This document shows positions 57,384-64,000 of a stretch of DNA of 64,000 nt, one piece after another. Positions within the stretch are counted from its first letter, which is position 1, and every line of letters begins with the position of its first letter. The notes under the pieces were generated by a model. The model did not search any database, was not told where the DNA came from, and saw only the letters and a list, made by a program, of their open reading frames with translations. The stretch covers positions 1-64,000 of the forward strand of contig NZ_JAJBMO010000016.1 in the NCBI RefSeq assembly GCF_020537505.1, read 5' to 3'. Origin of the DNA: Blautia glucerasea (GTDB lineage: Bacteria > Bacillota > Clostridia > Lachnospirales > Lachnospiraceae). The position numbers were made by a program, and so were the translations under genes.

Positions 57384-57401
57384 GTTACTGTGAACAGTAA
57401 C
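57384..57401. repeat. Short form of palindrome family 1
   Basis: GTTACTGTGAACAGTAAC: the two arms with the middle lost. Lies 20 bases after the fused permease-receptor stop. Confidence 0.55.
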
Positions 57402-57545
57402 GCCCATTTAAAACGAAAGTACGAAAATGAATTCGGAAATTGGAAGGACAGGGTGCTTGTTTCAAAATGTAGATGAGTAAATAGTGAAGACATAGCTGGA
57501 AAATGTTGGATGTGTCTTCACAAGAAAGAAGGGAGAACGACTATT

Positions 57546-58574
57546 ATGAAGAAAAAGTTACTTGCGGTAATTCTTGCTGCAGCAGCAATCTGTGGCTGCG
57601 TGGCACCTGTATACGCAGCTGATTCCGAGCTGGTCCTCTATACCTGGGAAGGTATGTTCCCACAGGAGGTTCTGGACGGTTTCGAGGAAGAAACCGGATG
57701 CAAGATCGTATACTCCAACTTTGACACAGATGAGACCATGCTGGAGAAGGTTTCCATGGCAAAAGGTGGAGATTATGATGTGGTTATCGCAGACGATTAC
57801 ATTCTTGAGAAAATCGTAGAAGAAGGTCTTGCCACCAAACTTGACAAAGAGAAACTCACAAACTGGGGAAACATCAATCCTCTTTACCAGGGTCAGTTCT
57901 ATGACGAAAATGACGAGTACACGGTACCGTACGGTGCAGGCATTCCACTGATCGTATATGATCCGGATGAGGTTGACATTGATATCAAAGGCTATTCTGA
58001 TCTGTGGGATCCATCTCTGGAGGACAGCATTGCGTTGATCGGAAACTATCGTGTTATTAACGGTATCACCCTTCTCACCATGGGAAAAAGCATGAATGAA
58101 GAAGACGTGGATACCATTGCAGAGGCTGGCGACAAGCTGGTAGAGCTGGCACCGAATGTGCGTATGATCCAGGATGACAATACCCAGAATGCACTTCTGA
58201 ACGGGGAGGCTTCTGTAGCGTTCCTTTATACCTCCCAGGTAACGGCAGCCCTGGCTGAGAACCCGGATCTGAAGGTGGTTTACCCGGAAGAGGGACTTGG
58301 CTTCGGCGTTATGGGAATGTTCATTCCAAGCGAGGCACCCAACGCAGATGCAGCTTATCAGTTTGTAGATTACATTTTAAGACCGGAGGTTGCTGCACAG
58401 TGCTTCAATTATATCGGTTACTACTGCACCAACAAGGCTGCCGATGAGCTGGTAGACGAGAACCTGGTAGTCCCGGACAGCGTAACAAGCGGAGAGAGCA
58501 TTAAGAACGTAAGCGCTGAGGCCGAGGAGCAGTATAATAAGAACTGGACTGAGTTCAAGGCAGCTTGTGATTAA
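57546..58574 (+). CDS. potD: Polyamine-binding protein PotD (free)
   Basis: 342 residues. Signal peptide of ~24 (K-K-K-L-L-A-V-I-L-A-A-A-A-I-C-G-C-V-A-P-V-Y-A) with cysteines near the cleavage; a lipoprotein is possible (I-C-G-C) but V-Y-A-A suits signal peptidase I. Mature start L-V-L-Y-T-W-E-G-M-F-P. Polyamine-site acidic residues fit the family (Y-N-W-E/D equivalents). As set 1 lacks a receptor, this protein may serve it, or both sets. Start has a weak GGGAG site, spaced 11. Confidence 0.92.
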   Translation: MKKKLLAVILAAAAICGCVAPVYAADSELVLYTWEGMFPQEVLDGFEEETGCKIVYSNFDTDETMLEKVSMAKGGDYDVVIADDYILEKIVEEGLATKLDKEKLTNWGNINPLYQGQFYDENDEYTVPYGAGIPLIVYDPDEVDIDIKGYSDLWDPSLEDSIALIGNYRVINGITLLTMGKSMNEEDVDTIAEAGDKLVELAPNVRMIQDDNTQNALLNGEASVAFLYTSQVTAALAENPDLKVVYPEEGLGFGVMGMFIPSEAPNADAAYQFVDYILRPEVAAQCFNYIGYYCTNKAADELVDENLVVPDSVTSGESIKNVSAEAEEQYNKNWTEFKAACD

Positions 58575-58599
58575 GTAGATAAGTGAAGAAATAGAAATA

Positions 58600-58668
58600 G
58601 GAAGAGCCTGCATGGAAGGGGAAGACTTTGAGAAAGAAGCCGGAAACTGCTGTGAGGGCTCTTTTTTT
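58600..58668 (+). terminator. Terminator of the polyamine gene cluster
   Basis: GAAGAGCCT pairs with the AGGGCTCTT arm and a T-run follows. The long loop holds further minor pairing. Confidence 0.6.
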
Positions 58669-58830
58669 CTCTTATTGACAAATTTTTGCCAGTGTGTGAT
58701 TATTATTTACATGGAAGAAAAGGCCTAACGGACAGAATTGCAGTGCAGTAGAATGGCAGAGATTGCCAGAGCGTTACGCCGCAGGTGAAGAATCTTGTTT
58801 AGAAGGATTCTTTTTGAGAGGAGAAACAAA

Positions 58831-60444
58831 ATGGAAATATATAAAGGCGCTTCCGCCTTTGCGGGAATAGCCATTGGGAAAATTAGATTTTATCGAAAAG
58901 GGGAATACCAGGTCCGGCAGCATCAGGCGGATGATGTGAAGAAGGAACTGAAGAATTTTGATGTGGCACGCCGGCATGTGATGCAGACTTTGAAGGAAGA
59001 GTATGACAGAATGTCAGAAAATCAGATCCTGGAACAGGCAGAGCTTCTGGGTTCCGGCAGCTTCCTCCGGGCAGTGCAGAGCATGATCACAGGAGAAAAA
59101 GTGACCGCCGCCTATGCAGTGCAGACCACACGGGATGAGCTGCAGAGCACTTTTTCCAGCTTAAACGACTCGTCCATAAAAGAACGGATCCACAATGTAA
59201 GTCGTGTGTCCAGCCTCCTTCTGGAAATCCTTGGAGAAGACGAGAACAAAATTGATCTGGGAGAAGAACCTGTGATCCTGGCTGCAGACACTTTGTCCCC
59301 TGCAGAACTAATGGAAATGAATAAGGAGAAGCTTCTTGGAATCATCACCCGGAAAGGTTCCTCCACCTCACACGCCGCCATCCTTGCGAAAAACATGGAC
59401 ATTCCCTGTGTCACAGGCATTGGAATCCCCCAGTCGGAGGAAGAGTGGGAAGACAGCGTGGCCATTATTGACGGCTATACAGGAACCATCTACCTGGAGC
59501 CAGACAGCGAGATTCGCAAGGAATACGAGATCCGCAGAAAGGCAGATCTGGTAGAGCGGGAAGAACTTCTGAAGCTGAAGGATCAGGCAGATGTGACAAA
59601 GGATGGCAGAAAAGTAGGAATTTACGCCAATATAGGCAGTCTGGATGATCTGAACAGCGTTCTTTACTATGGGGCAAGGGGAATCGGACTTCTTCGAAGC
59701 GAATTCCAGTACCTTGGCAGGGAAAACTATCCTGGTGAGGAAGAGCTTTTCCAGGCCTATAAGAAGACCGCACAGACTATGGGAGACCGCCTTGTGATCA
59801 TCCGTACCGCAGATCTTGGGGCAGATAAACAGGCCTCTTATCTTGAAATTCCTAAGGAAACCAATCCTCTTATGGGAAACCGTGGAATCCGCCTCAGTCT
59901 GGACCGGAAGAACCTGTTTAAAACACAGATCCGCGCCATTTACCGGGCAAGCTGGTATGGCAATCTGGGCATGATGTATCCCATGATCTGTGCAGAAGAG
60001 GAAATGGACGAGATTGAAGCTCTGGTAACAGAGGTGAAAGAAGAGCTGCAGACAGCAGGAGTACCGTTTAAAGAAATCCAGACAGGAATCATGATGGAAA
60101 CTCCGGCGGCAGTGATGATCGGGGAAGAACTGGCGAAACGGGTAGACTTCCTTGGAATTGGAACCAATGACCTGACTCAGTATACACTGGCAATGGACCG
60201 GCAGAATCCCCTTCTGCAGAAGAAATATAACGACCATCATCCGGCAATCCTGAAGATGATAAAGATGATCGTTGATGCTGGGCATGCGCAGAATTGTAAG
60301 ATTTGCCTTTGTGGGGAGCTGGCAGCAGATACCAGATTGACGGAGACGTTCCTTCGGATGGGAGTGGATGCGCTGTCTGTGGTACCAGCGTGTATTTTGC
60401 CGGTGCGGAAAGCGCTGAGAGCGGTTTGCATTGATGAGAAATAG
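58831..60444 (+). CDS. ptsI: PTS enzyme I (phosphoenolpyruvate-protein phosphotransferase)
   Basis: General PTS phosphotransferase passing phosphate from PEP to HPr. 537 residues. Phospho-histidine H181 in R-K-G-S-S-T-S-H-A-A-I-L-A-K, PEP-binding R-T-A-D-L-G-A-D-K and N-P-L-M-G-N-R-G-I-R, and catalytic Cys in C-L-C-G-E-L-A-A-D are present. It is ~35 residues shorter than the usual EI; the HPr-binding helical region is compact. GAGAGGAG site. The HPr gene is not adjacent, although it usually is. Confidence 0.94.
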   Translation: MEIYKGASAFAGIAIGKIRFYRKGEYQVRQHQADDVKKELKNFDVARRHVMQTLKEEYDRMSENQILEQAELLGSGSFLRAVQSMITGEKVTAAYAVQTTRDELQSTFSSLNDSSIKERIHNVSRVSSLLLEILGEDENKIDLGEEPVILAADTLSPAELMEMNKEKLLGIITRKGSSTSHAAILAKNMDIPCVTGIGIPQSEEEWEDSVAIIDGYTGTIYLEPDSEIRKEYEIRRKADLVEREELLKLKDQADVTKDGRKVGIYANIGSLDDLNSVLYYGARGIGLLRSEFQYLGRENYPGEEELFQAYKKTAQTMGDRLVIIRTADLGADKQASYLEIPKETNPLMGNRGIRLSLDRKNLFKTQIRAIYRASWYGNLGMMYPMICAEEEMDEIEALVTEVKEELQTAGVPFKEIQTGIMMETPAAVMIGEELAKRVDFLGIGTNDLTQYTLAMDRQNPLLQKKYNDHHPAILKMIKMIVDAGHAQNCKICLCGELAADTRLTETFLRMGVDALSVVPACILPVRKALRAVCIDEK

Positions 60445-60499
60445 CTGTGATTAGGAATGTAACTCTGGAGCAAATATGATTTGAATTGTAACTATTCAG

Positions 60500-60543
60500 A
60501 ATGCACCGCGAAGCGTGTAACTGTGAAGGTATTGAACAGTTAC
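60500..60543. repeat. Palindrome family 1 copy with conserved flank
   Basis: GTAACTGTGAAGG + TATTGAACAGTTAC (60517-60543), preceded by ATGCACCGCGAAGCGT, which matches the flank seen at 24573 (TGCATCGCGGAGCG) in the same orientation. Arms swap GTTAC for GTAAC together, keeping the pairing. Confidence 0.65.
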
Positions 60544-60616
60544 TTTGAATTACAAAATATAATAAGAATGTCAGATTGGCAGCATCAGCTACTGATTTAG
60601 AATACAGGTATACAAC

Positions 60617-61882
60617 ATGAATGAAAAAAGTAAAGTAATCGTACTTTCTTGTGATTCTTATGAGGAAGAACGGATATATACTCTTTTAAAAAGAGGTTTA
60701 AAAGAACTTGGAGGTATTGGCGCCCTTATTAATAAAGAAGAAAAAATCCTTTTAAAGCCCAACCTTCTGAAAAAAGCAGAAGTGGAGAAGGCTGTGATCA
60801 CACACCCGGTGGTGGTGGGCGCCTTTGCCCGGATTTTGCGCGAGGCGGGCTATGAGAACATTGTACTTGCGGACTCCTGCGGCCACGGAACTACGAAGCA
60901 GGTAATCCAGGGTACCGGAATGGACACCTATCTGGAGAAATACCAGATCCCAGCCATTGATTACACCAAGGGTGTGCATGTGGAGAACCCAGATGGAGTC
61001 CAGGCGAAGGAGTTTATCCTTCCGAAAGAATTGCTGGAAGCAGACTGTGTGATTTCTCTTTCCAAGATGAAAACCCACGCTCTGGAGCGGATCACCGGCG
61101 CAGTAAAGAATAGCTACGGCTTTATATATGGAAAGAATAAAGCCATCGGTCACACCAAATACCCCAGCGCGGACAGCTTCGCCCGGATGCTCATCGACCT
61201 GAACCAGTATGTGAAGCCCAGGCTTTACATCATGGACGGAATCACCGCCATGGAAGGCAATGGCCCCGGCTCCGGAGATCCGACAGTCATGAACGTGATC
61301 CTCATGTCCACCGATCCCGTAGCACTGGACAGCGTTTTTGCAAGACTGGTCTATCTGAAACCAGAGATGGTTCCCACCAATTATCATGGGGAAAAGATGG
61401 GGCTTGGGAACTGCAAAGAAGCAAATATTGAAATTGTGGTGGTGAAGGAAGATACGTCAGCTTGTGAGGGGGATAGGAGCGGAGCACCGGGAGACGAAAG
61501 AATAAAGGATATTGAAAAAGAACAAAAAAGCCTGAATTTACAGGTCGGTAAAAATGGGATTAGATTAAGCTGTGGTATGGTTTCTATGGAGAATCTAATA
61601 GAAAAATACGGCAATCCCAGCTTCAACGTAGACCGCACCAAAATCCGCAGCAACATCTGGACCAAATTGGCCAAAGCCCTGAACATTTTCCAGAAGAAGC
61701 CCTACATCGAGCCGGACAAATGCGTCCGCTGCGGCATCTGCGTCAACAGCTGTCCCGTCCCCGGCAAAGCCGTAGATTTCCGAAATGGCAAAAACCATCC
61801 CCCCGTCTACGACTACAAGAAGTGTATCCGCTGCTTCTGCTGCCAGGAAATGTGCCCGAAGAAGGCAATTAAGGTGAAATGA
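60617..61882 (+). CDS. DUF362 protein with two ferredoxin-type [4Fe-4S] motifs
   Basis: 421 residues. The first ~270 are a DUF362 domain (K-P-N-L-L motif near 50, S-L-S-K-M-K-T-H, and G-P-G-S-G-D-P). The end carries C-V-R-C-G-I-C-V-N-S-C-P and C-I-R-C-F-C-C-Q-E-M-C-P, two [4Fe-4S] clusters, the second with an extra Cys. Likely an electron carrier or redox enzyme in the cytosol; reaction unknown. A charged, variable linker (~285-310) separates the halves. No clear ribosome site. Confidence 0.88.
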   Translation: MNEKSKVIVLSCDSYEEERIYTLLKRGLKELGGIGALINKEEKILLKPNLLKKAEVEKAVITHPVVVGAFARILREAGYENIVLADSCGHGTTKQVIQGTGMDTYLEKYQIPAIDYTKGVHVENPDGVQAKEFILPKELLEADCVISLSKMKTHALERITGAVKNSYGFIYGKNKAIGHTKYPSADSFARMLIDLNQYVKPRLYIMDGITAMEGNGPGSGDPTVMNVILMSTDPVALDSVFARLVYLKPEMVPTNYHGEKMGLGNCKEANIEIVVVKEDTSACEGDRSGAPGDERIKDIEKEQKSLNLQVGKNGIRLSCGMVSMENLIEKYGNPSFNVDRTKIRSNIWTKLAKALNIFQKKPYIEPDKCVRCGICVNSCPVPGKAVDFRNGKNHPPVYDYKKCIRCFCCQEMCPKKAIKVK

Positions 61883-61981
61883 TATCTGTAAAATAAGTTA
61901 ATCGAAGAGGAAATTGCACCTGGTGTTATGCGAGACATACGAAATACCATAGAGAAAAGAAATAATTCAGAAAGACTACAT

Positions 61982-62017
61982 AATTAGAGATCTGACACTG
62001 TGATCAGATCTCTAATT
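61982..62017. terminator. Bidirectional terminator
   Basis: Perfect 14-bp stem AATTAGAGATCTGA/TCAGATCTCTAATT, eight-base loop, followed by TTTA; serves the convergent DUF362 and methyltransferase genes. Confidence 0.8.
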
Positions 62018-62029
62018 TTACATAGTACA

Positions 62030-62911
62030 TTAATGCACAAGAATTTTTGCCACTTCCTTAATATATTCCGGTGTGGTCCCGCAGCAGCCGCCCACGATAC
62101 CAGCCCCGGCGTCAACCAGTGCCTTAATATGTGTGGCGAACTCGGCTGCCTTCATGGAATATACCGCATTTCCCTTATCATCAATAAACGGCATACCTGC
62201 ATTGGGCTTCGCAATAACTGGAATGGATACATTTTCCTTAATATTGCGGATAACGGAAACCAGCTGGTCTGGGCCAACGGAGCAGTTGACGCCTACAGCA
62301 TCGGCACCGGCAGCCTCCAGGGAAGCAGCAGCCTCGATGGCGTTTCCGCCGCTGAAAATGCTGCCATCCGCTTCCACAGTCATAGTACACATAATCGGCA
62401 GATCGCAGACAGAGGCAGCCGCATCGACAGCCGCAAGAGTTTCTTCTATATTAATCATGGTCTCAGCAACGATCAGATCCACACCGGAATCCTTCAGAAT
62501 GCCAATCTGTTCCTGATACATCTCGAACGCGGCCTCGTAAGTCATCTCCCCGGCAGGAGCCATCATCTTGCCACTGGTTGTAATATCAGCAGCCACATAA
62601 ACCTTATGATCCGCAGCATCCGCAACCTCTCTTGAATAAGAAACAAGAGTGCGGTTGATCTCCTCAATACGATCCTGCAGTCCATGCATGGTAAGGGACA
62701 CCCGGTTGCCGCCAAAAGTAGGCGCGTAGATAATATCGCTTCCAGCATCAATATAAGCTCTCTGCAGATTCTGGATCACGTCCTTATGTGCAAGCACCCA
62801 TTCCTCTGTGCAGATGCCCTTAGGCATACCAGCCGCCATCAGGTTCGAGCCTGTAGCACCATCCAAAATGACGATCTTCTGTGTCAGTTCCTGAAATTCC
62901 TGTTTTGTCAT
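62030..62911 (-). CDS. Homocysteine S-methyltransferase family protein
   Basis: 293 residues, the zinc-dependent homocysteine-binding barrel alone (MetH N-terminal domain / BHMT type). Zinc cysteines in G-V-N-C-S and G-G-C-C-G-T-T-P are intact. D-G-A-T-G-S-N-L at the start is typical. Methyl donor cannot be inferred; free-standing clostridial members may work with separate folate or cobalamin partners. AAGGAGG site. Its 5' leader looks structured, and so methionine-linked control is possible. Confidence 0.9.
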   Translation of the reverse strand: MTKQEFQELTQKIVILDGATGSNLMAAGMPKGICTEEWVLAHKDVIQNLQRAYIDAGSDIIYAPTFGGNRVSLTMHGLQDRIEEINRTLVSYSREVADAADHKVYVAADITTSGKMMAPAGEMTYEAAFEMYQEQIGILKDSGVDLIVAETMINIEETLAAVDAAASVCDLPIMCTMTVEADGSIFSGGNAIEAAASLEAAGADAVGVNCSVGPDQLVSVIRNIKENVSIPVIAKPNAGMPFIDDKGNAVYSMKAAEFATHIKALVDAGAGIVGGCCGTTPEYIKEVAKILVH

Positions 62912-62933
62912 AATGTAGTTCCTCCTTGAATTG

Positions 62934-63022
62934 GCAGAGCACCGAAAATCATACTTCTAAGAAATCGGCAATATATTTACATCTGCCGGATACGGTTTGT
63001 TCGTCATAGTCCCACCCGCGTC
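62934..63022 (-). promoter_or_regulatory. Possible structured 5' leader of the homocysteine methyltransferase gene
   Basis: Reading the minus strand: stem GGACGCGG/CCGTATCC (one mismatch, one wobble), then GGCAGA/TCTGCC enclosing TGCCGA/TCGGTG, ending a few bases before the ribosome site. No match to SAM-I, SAM-II, cobalamin or THF aptamer consensus could be made by eye. The rest of this ~317-bp divergent gap holds possible -10 boxes (TATAAT on the minus strand) and a palindrome copy. Confidence 0.4.
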
Positions 63023-63136
63023 CTGGAAATTATAACGTTTTCATAAAAATTTTTTCACAAATCTTTCGTATTATAACACTATTTGACTTGATTTTCCAGT
63101 TGTCAGCGTATAAAATATATGCTATGTTCTGAATAG

Positions 63137-63163
63137 GTTACCGGCCACAGAATGAACCGTAAT
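63137..63163. repeat. Diverged palindrome family 1 copy
   Basis: GTTACCGGCCACAG + AATGAACCGTAAT matches the 24591 copy at 21 of 27 positions in the same orientation; the pairing is partly kept. Confidence 0.5.
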
Positions 63164-63228
63164 TGGATAATATTACGTTCCGACAGCGGTGGGCAGCAAC
63201 AAACAAAAGAATAAAAAGGAGCTAACAG

Positions 63229-64000
63229 ATGAGTAGAAGGAGAAGAAGAAACGACTGGATACCAGGTGCGGTGATCACCATCATCGTCATTATGCTTTCT
63301 GTTGTTTTCATGGGACTTCTTGCGATGACCAAGATGATTCCTACAATTTACATGCTGATTATCGGCATTGTACTTGCAGTGCTTGCAGCGATTATCTGGC
63401 TGCTGGTATGGCGTACCAGGTATACGGGCAGATTTATAGGCGGAACCATTTTCGCTGTAATTCTGGTTGCAATCCTGGGATTTGGCGGTTTTTATATTAA
63501 TAAGACAAGAACTGCAATCAGCGATATTTCCAGTGTGACTACAGAGGTTACACAGATTGCAGTTTATGTAAAGAGTGATGATGCAGCTGATTCTGTTGAG
63601 GCAACCAAGGGATATAATTATGGGATTCTTTCCTCCCTTGACCGTGAGAATACAGATGGTGCAGTAGAGCATCTGAAGAGCGAGTTTGGCACAGATGTAC
63701 AGACTACCGAGTATGCAGGTCTTACTGAACTTGCAGACGGACTTCTGAATGGTGAAGTCAATGCTATGCTTATGAACAGTGCGTACCTCAGTGTTTATGA
63801 GGATATGGACGGCTACACCGATTTCGGAACCAAGGTAAAGGAAGTTGGAACTGTAGACGTTGAGACAGAAATCCAGGCAGCAGCTGAGGAGACTCCGGTA
63901 GAGCCGATCACCACAGCCAATGGCGGTAAAGTGTATACGGTTTATCTCAGTGGTATCGACACCAGAGGGGAAATGACAGCTAAGAGCCGAAGCGATGTTA
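63229..64000 (+). CDS. LytR-CpsA-Psr (LCP) family protein, 3' truncated by window
   Basis: Cell-wall ligase family that attaches teichoic acids or capsule to peptidoglycan. 257 codons before the window ends. Basic start M-S-R-R-R-R-R-N-D-W, then three hydrophobic segments (~13-35, ~40-60, ~68-88), more than the single anchor of typical members. An accessory extracellular domain (~95-235) leads to Y-L-S-G-I-D-T-R-G, which opens the LCP catalytic domain and is cut off after S-R-S-D-V. AAAAAGGAG site seven bases ahead. Confidence 0.88.
   Translation, partial: MSRRRRRNDWIPGAVITIIVIMLSVVFMGLLAMTKMIPTIYMLIIGIVLAVLAAIIWLLVWRTRYTGRFIGGTIFAVILVAILGFGGFYINKTRTAISDISSVTTEVTQIAVYVKSDDAADSVEATKGYNYGILSSLDRENTDGAVEHLKSEFGTDVQTTEYAGLTELADGLLNGEVNAMLMNSAYLSVYEDMDGYTDFGTKVKEVGTVDVETEIQAAAEETPVEPITTANGGKVYTVYLSGIDTRGEMTAKSRSDV

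Overview
The window reads as a chromosomal segment of a spore-forming, low-to-mid-GC Gram-positive anaerobe of the Lachnospiraceae (Clostridium cluster XIVa, Blautia-like). The grounds are the sigG-ylmC-nrdR block, a full GdhA/citrate synthase core, YajC, a YtgP/SpoVB-type flippase, NINADDQLVMAA-type tmRNA tag, ferredoxin-fused reductases, and AGGAGG ribosome binding sites in front of nearly every gene. The genus assignment is inference from protein style; no database was searched.

Layout. 1-4.3 kb: the 3' end of a tandem-duplicated TRAP (DctP) binding protein, a LysE-family exporter on the minus strand, and a two-domain PPK2 polyphosphate kinase. 4.3-6.7 kb: sigG and ylmC (minus), nrdR (plus), and a dead secreted-protein gene. 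6.8-15.1 kb: gdhA (minus), an alanine-type aminotransferase, citrate synthase, a patatin lipase, yqeG-aroK, efp, and an iron-sulfur aldo/keto reductase. 15.2-22.0 kb: a complete purine/nucleoside uptake unit (BmpA-like binding protein, one double ATPase, two permeases), its MerR-type regulator and a guanine deaminase; the operon promoter has the 19-bp spacer and spacer dyad typical of MerR targets. 22.3-22.7 kb: tmRNA. 22.9-32.2 kb: a secreted Ig-like (BIG2) protein, three small unknowns including a two-TM protein with a decayed Nudix-like tail, a two-component system, hisHF, ung and a lipid flippase. 32.4-36.7 kb: one giant BadF/BcrA-type activase gene (minus). 37.0-45.7 kb: tgt-yajC, then the amino-acid run leuB-ilvD-ilvB-serC-serA. 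46-50 kb: fructokinase (minus), a branching-enzyme-like protein that has lost conserved catalytic residues and carries a Lys/Ala-rich tail, an AllA-family protein and tRNA-Thr. 50.4-58.6 kb: two consecutive polyamine ABC importers, one with a permease-binding protein fusion. 58.8-64 kb: PTS enzyme I, a DUF362 ferredoxin, a homocysteine methyltransferase (minus) and the start of an LCP-family cell-wall ligase.

Between genes there is a clear layer of non-coding structure: a dispersed 27-bp imperfect palindrome family (at least six copies plus relatives, all intergenic, in both orientations), a second hairpin repeat with a compensatory base change, a 181-bp near-perfect palindrome after serA, and a 59-bp tandem repeat after efp. 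No CRISPR array, prophage, rRNA or intact insertion sequence was seen. The most original items are the MerR-controlled guanine salvage unit, the degenerate GlgB paralogue with its basic tail, the duplicated DctP protein, the palindrome families, and a structured leader ahead of the homocysteine methyltransferase. No defence island or wholly new multi-gene system could be supported.
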